A stretch of DNA of 64,000 nt from Moraxella catarrhalis (GTDB lineage Bacteria; Pseudomonadota; Gammaproteobacteria; Pseudomonadales; Moraxellaceae): the NCBI RefSeq assembly GCF_001632285.1, contig NZ_LWAH01000001.1, positions 63,144 to 127,143 of the forward strand, written 5' to 3'. Below, one piece after another: positions 1 through 8,141 of this stretch (positions are counted from its first letter, which is position 1; the number at the start of each line of letters is the position of its first letter). A program made the position numbers and the translations under genes. The notes under the pieces are model-generated. The model saw nothing but the letters and a program-made list of their open reading frames with translations. It had not been told where the DNA came from and searched no databases.

Positions 1-775
1 CCTGTGCGGTCGTGAAGGGTATTAATTGTTTGCCGTATCTTGAGTTAAATTTCTAAGCGACCTGTGCGGTCGTGAAGTGGGTAAACTCTGCCACTGTGTG
101 AGGTGGCAGTTTCTAAGCGACCTGTGCGGTCGTGAAGGAAGTTAAATTGGAAATGGTATCATCAGGTAATTTCTAAGCGACCTGTGCGGTCGTGAAGATT
201 ATGTTATTAACACGACTTTAGTACATCAATTTCTAAGCGACCTGTGCGGTCGTGAAGGAACTCATTGAAAAAAGTGAGGTTATCACCATTTTCTAAGCGA
301 CCTGTGCGGTCGTGAAGTGCCTATATCTGTCGCATGGGATAGCATCACTTTTCTAAGCGACCTGTGCGGTCGTGAAGAAAACGCCAGTTTCTAAGCGACC
401 TGTGCGGTCGTGAAGATTTGGTTGTATTTTTGGGACAAATCCCCTGTTTTCTAAGCGACCTGTGCGGTCGTGAAGGCAGACGCTGATAAAGTGCTTGATA
501 TCTTATCTTTCTAAGCGACCTGTGCGGTCGTGAAGAGGGGCAGGCGTTGCATTGACCGACTTTTTACTTTCTAAGCGACCTGTGCGGTCGTGAAGTGTTG
601 ATTTTCTTTGGCTCATTGATGGCGGATTTTCTAAGCGACCTGTGCGGTCGTGAAGAACTTGGGTTATCAAAGATTACCCAAATTACTTTTCTAAGCGACC
701 TGTGCGGTCGTGAAGGCCAATCTTGCCAATCGGCGTACGCAGTGATTTTTCTAAGCGACCTGTGCGGTCGTGAAG
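1..775 (-). CRISPR. Type I-F CRISPR array, 13 full repeats plus one cut by the window edge, 13 spacers
   Basis: Thirteen 28-bp repeats that look identical start at 50, 110, 170, 230, 290, 350, 388, 448, 508, 568, 628, 688 and 748; the last 17 bp of another occupy 1-17. Spacers are 32 bp except one of 10 bp (378-387). Read on the minus strand, each repeat has the I-F layout: a stem CGACC / GGTCG around the loop GCACA, then the 8-nt handle CTTAGAAA that Cas6f leaves on the 5' end of crRNA. This orientation puts the leader to the right (776-1085) and the newest spacer at 716-747. The array continues to the left of the window. Protospacer origins cannot be judged here. Confidence 0.98.
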
Positions 776-1085
776 AGTTAGTATAAACCAAAATAATAAG
801 AAATAACAAGTCATTATGATAAAATTTGTCAAAAACCCAATCAAAAATCTTCATGTTATAACTTATTGAAAATATTCAAGTTTTTAAATAGTAAAAAAAT
901 AAAGGGTCAATCAGTTATTTTTCCATCTTCTGGTTGGGTTATCTTAAAACATTTTAATCGCTAAATACAATTAAAAAATGATTGGTATAAATTTATTTTT
1001 AGTTTATAATCCAATAAAATCATATTAAATGATGTTGAAAATTGTTAGGATAAAATTGAATCATTAAACATGGATTTGTATTATT
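776..1085. promoter_or_regulatory. CRISPR leader and array-cas1 divergent intergenic region
   Basis: This strongly AT-rich 310-bp gap separates the leader-proximal repeat from cas1 and has no plausible gene. Because the array is read on the minus strand, this is the leader that should recruit the adaptation complex and carry the pre-crRNA promoter. On the minus strand TTGACA (832-827) and TGTTAT (808-803) are 18 bp apart, giving a candidate pre-crRNA promoter that starts about 20 bp before the first repeat. No clear IHF site was found. The assignment as leader rests on position and repeat orientation. Confidence 0.75.
982..1010 (+). promoter_or_regulatory. Predicted promoter of cas1-cas2-3
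   Basis: TTGGTA (982-987) and a perfect TATAAT (1005-1010) are 17 bp apart on the plus strand. Transcription would start near 1017, giving a leader of about 70 nt before the cas1 ATG at 1086. Seen by eye only; not tested. Confidence 0.5.
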
Positions 1086-2036
1086 ATGAATACGCTCAAA
1101 CCGACCGATTTGAAAGCAATTTTACACTCCAAACGGGCGAATTTATTTTATCTTGAGCATTGCCGAGTCATGCAAAAAGATGGGCGTATCTTATACCTGA
1201 CCGAAACGAAATACCAAAACCACTATTATAATATTCCGATCGCCAACACGACGGTCATTTTACTTGGCACAGGCACTTCTATTACACAAGCAGCGATGCG
1301 TCTGCTTGCTGGTGCTGGCGTGTTGGTTGGCTTTTGTGGGGGTGGTGCGACGCCATTATTTTCAGGGGTAGAAATACAGTGGCTTAGTCCACAAAATGAA
1401 TATCGCCCGACCGAATATGTCCAAGGCTGGCTGTCTTTTTGGTTTGATGATAAAAAACGGCTCACGATTGCCAAAGTGTTTCAAAAACAACGCCTAGAAT
1501 TTACCCAAAAAGTTTGGTTAAAAGACAAGCAGCTACAAGAAGCAGGATTTGATATCACAGACTATGATGTCGTACAACTACATACCGCATTTACAAATAA
1601 AATTGAGCAAGTAGACAGCGTTGGTGATCTTTTGTTGGCTGAAGCATTGATGACCAAGCGGTTGTATCACTATGCAAAAACCAAGTGTGCATTATCGTTT
1701 GAGCGGGATTTTCATGCAAGTGATGATGCCAATCGTTTTTTGAATCATGGTAATTATTTGGCGTATGGTTTGGGAGCTTGTACTTTGTGGGTGCTTGGCA
1801 TTCCGCATGGGTTTGCGGTGATGCATGGTAAGACACGGCGTGGGGCGCTTGTTTTTGATGTGGCAGATTTAGTAAAAGATGCCATTGTTCTGCCGTGGTC
1901 ATTTGTTTGTGCGAAACAAAATTTTACAGAACAAGAATTTCGCCAAAAAATCTTACAAAAATTCACCGAGTATAAGGCACTGGATTTTATGTTTGGTCAA
2001 GTCAAATTGGCGTCGCAGTATTTTAAAGGCGTATAA
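1086..2036 (+). CDS. cas1: CRISPR-associated endonuclease Cas1, type I-F
   Basis: Integrase that, with the Cas2 part of Cas2-3, inserts new spacers at the leader end of the array. The protein has 316 residues, typical of I-F Cas1. It shows the I-F N-terminal beta domain and an alpha-helical catalytic domain with the metal-binding set E186 (in LLLAEALMTKRLY), H247 (in FAVMHGKTRRG) and D258/D261 (DVADLVKD). The start is the ATG at 1086; there is no good Shine-Dalgarno sequence. The stop is one base from the cas2-3 start, so the two are co-transcribed and probably translationally coupled, as in other I-F loci. It looks intact, so the system should be able to acquire spacers. Confidence 0.97.
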   Translation: MNTLKPTDLKAILHSKRANLFYLEHCRVMQKDGRILYLTETKYQNHYYNIPIANTTVILLGTGTSITQAAMRLLAGAGVLVGFCGGGATPLFSGVEIQWLSPQNEYRPTEYVQGWLSFWFDDKKRLTIAKVFQKQRLEFTQKVWLKDKQLQEAGFDITDYDVVQLHTAFTNKIEQVDSVGDLLLAEALMTKRLYHYAKTKCALSFERDFHASDDANRFLNHGNYLAYGLGACTLWVLGIPHGFAVMHGKTRRGALVFDVADLVKDAIVLPWSFVCAKQNFTEQEFRQKILQKFTEYKALDFMFGQVKLASQYFKGV

Positions 2037-2037
2037 A

Positions 2038-5000
2038 ATGATTGTGACCTTTATTTCCCAATGTGAAAAAAAGGCACTGCAACGCACACGCCTTGTGTTA
2101 GATGCGTTTGCCAATCGCATCGGTCATAATACTTGGCAGACCGTTATTACCGAAGATGGGCTTGTCATGGTCAAAAAACTGCTTGCACATACCGCAAGCA
2201 AAAATACCGCCATCAGCTGTTACCGCTTTCACACACGCAAACACAGCGAGCTGTTGTGGATTGTGGGTAATCGCCATAAATTTAATGAATATGGCTGGGT
2301 GCCAGTGAACCAAACACGCCGTAATATTTTGCACAGTGAATGGCAAAATGATTGGTACTATATCAGTGCCATCCAAATCATCGCAACTTTGGCAGCACTG
2401 CTACATGATTTGGGCAAATCTACGCTTGGTTTTCAGCATAAGCTAAAACATGGCAGCACCCAAGGCGATCCTTATCGCCACGAATGGATTTCGCTGAAAA
2501 TTTTGCTTTGGCTGATCCAAGATTGTCAAACTGATTCTCAGTGGTTAGAACGCTTTGGACGCATTGATGAGTGGCTAAAGACCCAAAAATTATCAGCGTT
2601 AAATGATTATTTAAAACCTTGTAATTTGGATCATGCCGATTTATCCAAATTGCCGCCACTTGGGCAGTGGGTGGCTTGGCTTGTTGTTAGCCATCATCGT
2701 TTGCCACCTTTGGTCAATGTATTTTTAAAGGAACAAGAACGCATAAGTTTTCAAACAAATGCCTCAACCTTAAAATTATATTTTGAACGCCCGCTAACTA
2801 AGATTTATGCAGATTTCACCGCCAACGACCATTGGGTAAAAAATCCCATAACCTTTGAAACAGCTCATAAAGCCAATAAAAAATTGGTTGATTTTTGGCA
2901 ATTTGATCAGTGTGTGATTGACAGTAACGCTTGGCAAAGTCGCATAAAGCGTTGGGCAAACAAAGCCATAAAAGACCCAACTTTACAAGCACTGTCTGCA
3001 CAAGATAAGCCGATTGATAATGCCATTTTACTGTATTTATCACGGCTGTGTTTAATGGTCGGTGACCATAACTACTCTTCATTAAAAGATGGCGACCATC
3101 GCCGTGTTGCCACAAAATCCTCTTTAAATCTACTTGCCAATACCAACCGTAAAACAAAACAACCTAAGCAATTTTTAGATGAGCATTTGCTGGGTGTTGC
3201 TTCCTTTACGGCACATTTTGCTCGCTATTTACCGATTATCGGTGAGCAATTACCGACATTGCTGTCGCATCGCCCATTAAGCAAAAATACCAATATTGAG
3301 CGATTTGTTTGGCAAAATTATGCCTTTAACATAGCCAAAAGTGTGCAAGCTGATAGTGATGTGCATGGCTTTTTTGGGGTTAATATGGCATCTACTGGCT
3401 GTGGCAAGACCATTGGTAATGCTCGCATTATGTATGGCTTATCAGATGAGAAAAAAGGGGTAAGATTCACCATTGCGTTAGGGCTGCGTGTATTGACTTT
3501 GCAAACAGGCCTAAGTTTGCGTCAGGATTTACAGTTAAGTGATGAGGTCTTGGCGATTTTGGTGGGCGGCGGCGGTATTCGGCAGTTATTTGAAATCGGT
3601 GAACAACACAAAAACCAAGATGACTCAAGTACAGCTTGGGGCAGTGAATCAGCAGAGGCGTTGGTAGATGGCTTTGTCGATTTTGCGTCTGAGTATCATG
3701 CTGCCCATCTTGAGCTGGCTAAGCTGAATATTGATACTTTATTGGCTGATAATAAAGCCAAAGATTTACTATTTTCTCCGATAGTCACTTGTACCATTGA
3801 TCATCTGATTGGGGTGAGTGAATGTAAGCGAGGCGGTGGCTATATCACACCAATGCTTCGGCTGCTTAGTAGCGATTTGATTTTAGATGAACCTGATGAA
3901 TTTGATCATAATGACTTGCCTGCATTAGCACGGCTGGTACATTTGGCAGGCATGTTTGGTTCAAAGGTGTTGCTGTCATCAGCAACGCTACCGCCTGATT
4001 TGGTTGCTGGCTTATTTGAAAGTTATTTAGCTGGACGCAAATTGTTCAATCAAAGCCAAAATAAACCTGCACCACAAACCGTCTGTGCGTGGTTTGATGA
4101 ACAAAAACATGGCAGTATGGTGATATCTTGTGATAAGGTGGAGACCTTTAGGCAACAGCAGCAAATTTTTATCAAAAAACGCATCAGCTTTTTACAGCAA
4201 CAGCCCATCCGCCGTAAAGCTGAAATTCTGCCTGTCGGCATGGCTTATCATCAAGATAAAAAAGCTGAATTTTATAGCACATTGGCACAAAATATCATTG
4301 ATGGTGCTGTTCGGTTGCATCATTGTTATCATACTGTTGATAAAAAAACGGGCAAAAGTGCCAGCATTGGCTTGGTGCGGATTGCAAATATCAAACAGCT
4401 AACACACATTGCGTTTTATCTGCAACATGCTCAAGTCAACCAAAATACACATATCCATGTGGTGTGCTATCACGCACGACAGCTTTTGATTTTGCGAAAT
4501 CGCTTGGAGCGTCGCTTAGATAAAGTATTAAAACGCAGTGAGCATGACGAACAGCTGCTTTTTACTCATGATGACATTGTGCAGCAGATGACCAAAAGTC
4601 AGGCTAAGCAGCATATTTTTATGGTATTGGCAACACCTGTGGCAGAGGTGGGGCGTGATCATGATTATGATTGGGCGATTGTTGAGCCAAGTTCAATGCG
4701 ATCAATCATTCAGTTGGCTGGTCGAGTATGGCGACATCGCCCAAATAAACAGGTGTTTGATAGCAATATCTTGATACTCAATAAAAATATTCGTGCATTA
4801 CAAAATCACCATGGACCTGTATTTACCAAACCTGGCTTTGAAACCAAAAAATATAAGCTTACAGAACATGACATGACCGCCTTAATGAGCGATAATCATC
4901 TAAGCCAAATTGATGCTCGCCCACGCATTTGGACAGATACTATCAAAGATAGACCCGAAAGCTTGGAGCAATTGGAACATACTTTGATGCATGATTTATT

Positions 5001-5451
5001 TGGGGCAAATAAAACCAATTATATCAATGCCTATTGGCGAGAAGCGGGAGCATCTAATCGGATACATACTCATTTGCAGCAAGTGTCGCCATTTCGGCAC
5101 AGCATACAGCAAGATGAAGCGTGGGTGCTGATTCCCAACCAAATCGTAGATGGTCAGGGTGATGGATTTAGGGTATATGCCATGGAGGATATTAATCAAA
5201 ATGGTTTATCACATGCCAATCTGCACAACCATTATATTCAAATGATGGATTTTGATTATCATCACGCACAAATTAGCACTTGGCTGGTCTGTGATGTGTA
5301 CGATGAAATTCAGCGGCTGCATACACATTTGCCAGAGCATAGCCTGTCTTATGTGGCAATACAATTTAGCAAAGTGGTGCTAGATAGCAATCAGACTCAA
5401 TGGTATTTTTGCCCATTTTTAGGTGTGGTGTCGGAGCGGCTTGGCTCCTAA
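2038..5451 (+). CDS. cas3: Type I-F Cas2-Cas3 fusion (adaptation subunit, HD nuclease, helicase)
   Basis: This 1137-residue protein combines the Cas2 half of the integration complex with the helicase-nuclease that degrades target DNA after recruitment by the Csy complex. Its N-terminal 90 or so residues are Cas2-like (starting MIVTFISQCEKKALQRT). The HD nuclease follows (LLHDLGKS, H123-D124). The superfamily 2 helicase has a Walker A around K457 (ASTGCGKT), a DEPD box at 617-620, SSAT, and motif VI LAGRVWRHR. The reading frame is open upstream to 1879, but the start at 2038 is chosen because the Cas2 domain begins there, 1 bp after cas1. A small hairpin, GGAGC / GCTCC at 5433-5448, closes the gene. 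All motifs look intact. Confidence 0.97.
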   Translation: MIVTFISQCEKKALQRTRLVLDAFANRIGHNTWQTVITEDGLVMVKKLLAHTASKNTAISCYRFHTRKHSELLWIVGNRHKFNEYGWVPVNQTRRNILHSEWQNDWYYISAIQIIATLAALLHDLGKSTLGFQHKLKHGSTQGDPYRHEWISLKILLWLIQDCQTDSQWLERFGRIDEWLKTQKLSALNDYLKPCNLDHADLSKLPPLGQWVAWLVVSHHRLPPLVNVFLKEQERISFQTNASTLKLYFERPLTKIYADFTANDHWVKNPITFETAHKANKKLVDFWQFDQCVIDSNAWQSRIKRWANKAIKDPTLQALSAQDKPIDNAILLYLSRLCLMVGDHNYSSLKDGDHRRVATKSSLNLLANTNRKTKQPKQFLDEHLLGVASFTAHFARYLPIIGEQLPTLLSHRPLSKNTNIERFVWQNYAFNIAKSVQADSDVHGFFGVNMASTGCGKTIGNARIMYGLSDEKKGVRFTIALGLRVLTLQTGLSLRQDLQLSDEVLAILVGGGGIRQLFEIGEQHKNQDDSSTAWGSESAEALVDGFVDFASEYHAAHLELAKLNIDTLLADNKAKDLLFSPIVTCTIDHLIGVSECKRGGGYITPMLRLLSSDLILDEPDEFDHNDLPALARLVHLAGMFGSKVLLSSATLPPDLVAGLFESYLAGRKLFNQSQNKPAPQTVCAWFDEQKHGSMVISCDKVETFRQQQQIFIKKRISFLQQQPIRRKAEILPVGMAYHQDKKAEFYSTLAQNIIDGAVRLHHCYHTVDKKTGKSASIGLVRIANIKQLTHIAFYLQHAQVNQNTHIHVVCYHARQLLILRNRLERRLDKVLKRSEHDEQLLFTHDDIVQQMTKSQAKQHIFMVLATPVAEVGRDHDYDWAIVEPSSMRSIIQLAGRVWRHRPNKQVFDSNILILNKNIRALQNHHGPVFTKPGFETKKYKLTEHDMTALMSDNHLSQIDARPRIWTDTIKDRPESLEQLEHTLMHDLFGANKTNYINAYWREAGASNRIHTHLQQVSPFRHSIQQDEAWVLIPNQIVDGQGDGFRVYAMEDINQNGLSHANLHNHYIQMMDFDYHHAQISTWLVCDVYDEIQRLHTHLPEHSLSYVAIQFSKVVLDSNQTQWYFCPFLGVVSERLGS

Positions 5452-5453
5452 CC

Positions 5454-5522
5454 ACATTAAGCAACCTGTGCGGTTGGAAAGTTTAAGATACTATTTTCTA
5501 AGCCTTCTATACAAAGGATGAG
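5454..5522 (-). ncRNA. CreR/CreA-like crRNA-mimic RNA (two degenerate I-F repeats around a 13-nt spacer)
   Basis: Read on the minus strand, 5522-5495 is a degenerate I-F repeat. Its stem CCTTT / GAAGG (one G-U pair) encloses the pentaloop GTATA, and an exact handle CTTAGAAA follows. Next comes the 13-nt sequence ATAGTATCTTAAA (5494-5482). A second degenerate repeat (5481-5454, 20 of 28 positions identical to the array repeat) has stem CAACC / GGTTG and loop GCACA. Both arms of the second stem changed together, so pairing is kept. Cas6f processing should release an RNA with a normal 5' handle and a spacer too short for interference. The first 11 nt of the spacer match 5566-5556 next to a CC PAM. 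Known cas-regulating RNAs have this design; function here is inferred. Confidence 0.72.
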
Positions 5523-5526
5523 TCGT

Positions 5527-5555
5527 ATTATATATGATGAAAGACTTTAATTCAA
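5527..5555 (-). promoter_or_regulatory. Predicted promoter of the crRNA-mimic RNA
   Basis: On the minus strand TTGAAT (5555-5550) and a perfect TATAAT (5532-5527) are 17 bp apart. The expected start near 5520 falls at the 5' edge of the first degenerate repeat, so the transcript would begin with the repeat itself. The -35 directly follows the 11-bp guide match, so an effector bound there would cover it. Confidence 0.6.
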
Positions 5556-5568
5556 TAAGATACTATGG
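5535..5568 (-). promoter_or_regulatory. Predicted Csy-complex operator (CC PAM plus 11-bp seed match)
   Basis: On the minus strand, CC (5568-5567) is followed by ATAGTATCTTA (5566-5556), identical to the first 11 nt of the spacer-like part of the neighbouring crRNA-mimic RNA. A full 32-nt protospacer would extend to 5535. CC on the non-target strand is the established I-F PAM. The match covers the seed but not the rest, a situation expected to allow binding without Cas3 cleavage. The site lies between two predicted divergent promoters, abutting the -35 of each. Confidence 0.65.
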
Positions 5569-5597
5569 TTGATTTATTATTTTGGATATGATTTAAT
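5569..5597 (+). promoter_or_regulatory. Predicted promoter facing hsdM
   Basis: TTGATT (5569-5574) and TTTAAT (5592-5597) are 17 bp apart on the plus strand, giving a start near 5604, about 77 nt before the hsdM ATG. The -35 begins right after the GG that is the complement of the predicted PAM. This would be the main promoter entering the hsdM to cas6f gene string. A second, weaker possibility is a -10 at 5575-5580. Confidence 0.45.
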
Positions 5598-5680
5598 AAA
5601 ACTGCTTAGATGTGGCAAATATGAATAACGATAGTATACTCAAGAAATATTTTTTAGATTTGATATTTAGGTGTTTAAAC

Positions 5681-8131
5681 ATGGCAATCAAAAAAACCGA
5701 ACTCTACTCTTCTTTATGGGCAAGCTGCGATGAATTGCGTGGCGGCATGGACGCCAGCCTGTACAAAGATTATGTCCTAACTTTATTATTCTTGAAATAC
5801 GTTTCCGATAAATTTAAAGCCAAAACAGGCATGATTGACTTGCCAAACGGCACGACTTTTGACGATATTGTCGCGCTAAAAAACACCCCCAACATTGGCG
5901 ACAAGCTCAACATTATTTTGAAACAAATTGCCGAAGCCAATGATTTGCAAGGCGTGATTGATGTGGCTGATTTCAACGATGAAGAAAAGCTCGGCAAAGG
6001 TAAAGACCAAGTTGAACGCTTAAGTAATTTAGTCAGCATTTTTCAAAAACTAGATTTATCTACCAATCAAGCCGATGGCGATGATTTACTGGGCGATGCG
6101 TATGAATATTTAATGCGTCATTTTGCCACCGAATCGGGCAAATCCAAAGGGCAATTCTATACCCCTGCCGAAGTGTCGCGAATTATGGCGAAAATTATCG
6201 GAATTGCGCCCGACAGCCCTGCCAGCACCACGGTTTATGACCCGACCTGTGGCTCTGGCTCATTGCTTTTAAAAGTGGCGACACAAGCAAATAACACGAT
6301 TTCGCTTTACGGTCAGGAAAAAGACGTTTCTACGGCATCGCTTGCCCGCATGAATATGATTTTGCACAACAACGAAACCGCCGAAATCAGCACAGGCAAC
6401 ACCATTGCCGCACCTGCTTTTTTGAAAGATGGACAACTGCGCACCTTTGATTTTGCGGTTGCCAATCCGCCCTTTTCCAGCAAAAACTGGACAAACGGCA
6501 TTAAACCCGAAAACGATGCTTTTGAGCGTTTCGCTTACGGCATTCCACCAGAAAAAAATGGCGATTATGCCTTCTTACTGCATTTAATCAAAAGCCTGAA
6601 ACCGACAGGCAAAGGCGCGATTATTTTGCCGCATGGCGTGTTGTTTCGTGGCAATGCCGAAGCTAAAATCCGTGCAGAATTGCTCAAACAAGGCTTGATT
6701 AAAGGCATTATTGGCTTGCCTGCCAACTTGTTTTACGGCACTGGCATTCCTGCCTGCATTATTGTGATTGACAAGGAACACGCCCAAACCGCCCAATTTG
6801 CCAACGATGAACAAACCGAAGTGGTCAGCGGTGGCAGCGTATTTATGATTGATGCATCCAAATATTTCATCAAAGACGGCAACAAAAACCGCTTGCGTGA
6901 CCAAGACATTCACAAAATCATCGACACCTTTACCAAACGCTTGGAAATTGCCCATTACAGCCGACAAGTGAGTTTGCAGGAAATTGTAGAACAAGATTAC
7001 AACTTAAATTTACCGCGCTACATTGACAGTGGCGAGCGTGAAGATATTCAGGATTTAAACGCCCATTTATATGGCGATATTCCTGTGGCGGATATTGATG
7101 ATTTGGCGGGCTATTGGCAGGCTTTCCCACAACTGAAAAATGAATTATTTGAAGCCAAAAGCGAACGCTATCATGCCAAACTGCCTACCGAGCAAATTAA
7201 ATCGCATATTTTAGCACATAGCGAATACGCGCAATTTAAACAGCGTACCCTGCAACCCTTTGCCCAATGGCAACACGCCAACAATTTACGCCAAATTGCA
7301 CAAGGCAACCGCCCCAAAGAGCTTATTCACCAATGGAGTGAAAGCCTGCTTGATTGCTACAAAAACAGCCAACTGGTTGCCAATTACGACATCTATCAAA
7401 TCCTGATGAACTATTGGCAAGATATGATGCAAGATGATGTCTATATGATTTGCCAAGACGGTTGGGATTTGGGCAAGCAGCTTTTGCGTGAAATCAAAAA
7501 GCCCGAAAAAGACGAAAATGGCAAAACGCCCAAAGCCGAACCGCACGATCTTGTGATTAACAAAACCAAATACAAAGCCGAGCTTATCCCACCGACTTTA
7601 ATCGCCAAACGCTATTTTGGCGAGCGATTAGCCCAAATTCAAAGCTTACAGACGAATTTAGATACCGCCAGCCAAGAATTAGAAAGCTATTTAGAAGAAC
7701 ATGGCAATGGTTTATTAGAAAATGCGGTGGACAATAAAGACAAAATCACCGCCAAAAGTCTAAAACTAGCCTTAAAAAACAGCATCGACAGCGAAGAGCA
7801 AACCGCCATCAAAAACGCCATAAAATTGTTTGAAGCGGAAAAACACGCCAAAGACGCACTCAAAACCGCCACCGAAGCCTTGGATCGGGCGGTGTTTACT
7901 CAATACGGCAAATTGAGTGCCAGCGATATTCAACAGTTGGTGGTAGATGACAAATGGCTTGCCGATTTGGGTGGATACATTCACAGCGAAATGGAACGCA
8001 TAGTGCAAACCTTGGCAAGCCGTGTGCAAACATTAGAAACACGCTACCATGAACCACTTTCGCAAATTGAAATGCAAGTGGCAGAATTGACCGCCAAAGT
8101 CAATACCCATTTAAAAGCCATGGGTTTATAA
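5681..8131 (+). CDS. hsdM: Type I restriction-modification system methyltransferase subunit HsdM
   Basis: N6-adenine DNA methyltransferase that acts with HsdS to protect host DNA and forms the core of the restriction complex. Motif I (DPTCGSGSLL) is near residues 187-196 and motif IV NPPF is at 262-265; FYTPAEVSRIM precedes motif I. A GTG start at 5612 is possible, but family members begin MAIKKTELYSSLWASCDEL, so the ATG at 5681 was chosen (816 residues). The usual HsdM is about 500-550 residues. This one carries roughly 300 extra C-terminal residues, rich in Lys, Glu and Ala and partly coiled-coil-like. hsdS follows after 10 bp. It is the first gene of the cassette inserted into the cas locus. 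Confidence 0.95.
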   Translation: MAIKKTELYSSLWASCDELRGGMDASLYKDYVLTLLFLKYVSDKFKAKTGMIDLPNGTTFDDIVALKNTPNIGDKLNIILKQIAEANDLQGVIDVADFNDEEKLGKGKDQVERLSNLVSIFQKLDLSTNQADGDDLLGDAYEYLMRHFATESGKSKGQFYTPAEVSRIMAKIIGIAPDSPASTTVYDPTCGSGSLLLKVATQANNTISLYGQEKDVSTASLARMNMILHNNETAEISTGNTIAAPAFLKDGQLRTFDFAVANPPFSSKNWTNGIKPENDAFERFAYGIPPEKNGDYAFLLHLIKSLKPTGKGAIILPHGVLFRGNAEAKIRAELLKQGLIKGIIGLPANLFYGTGIPACIIVIDKEHAQTAQFANDEQTEVVSGGSVFMIDASKYFIKDGNKNRLRDQDIHKIIDTFTKRLEIAHYSRQVSLQEIVEQDYNLNLPRYIDSGEREDIQDLNAHLYGDIPVADIDDLAGYWQAFPQLKNELFEAKSERYHAKLPTEQIKSHILAHSEYAQFKQRTLQPFAQWQHANNLRQIAQGNRPKELIHQWSESLLDCYKNSQLVANYDIYQILMNYWQDMMQDDVYMICQDGWDLGKQLLREIKKPEKDENGKTPKAEPHDLVINKTKYKAELIPPTLIAKRYFGERLAQIQSLQTNLDTASQELESYLEEHGNGLLENAVDNKDKITAKSLKLALKNSIDSEEQTAIKNAIKLFEAEKHAKDALKTATEALDRAVFTQYGKLSASDIQQLVVDDKWLADLGGYIHSEMERIVQTLASRVQTLETRYHEPLSQIEMQVAELTAKVNTHLKAMGL

Positions 8132-8141
8132 AGGGGTAATC

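Noticed and set aside
716-747. Newest spacer shares 14 nt (TGCCAATCGGCGTA) with the sequence just before tex (about 47895-47908)
   Set aside because: The match covers the middle of the spacer and not the seed end, so it would not guide binding; a match of this size among 13 spacers can be chance.
564-854. Open frames running through the CRISPR array with a repeated peptide SRPHRSLRK
   Set aside because: The peptide is only the translation of the CRISPR repeat; spacer length keeps the frame open by chance.
1879-2037. Upstream in-frame extension of cas2-3
   Set aside because: It overlaps cas1 by about 160 bp and has no likeness to Cas2; the ATG at 2038 begins the Cas2 domain.
5629-5637. Second possible seed match ATAGTAT for the crRNA mimic, on the plus strand
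   Set aside because: Only 7 nt match and the preceding dinucleotide is CG, not the CC PAM.
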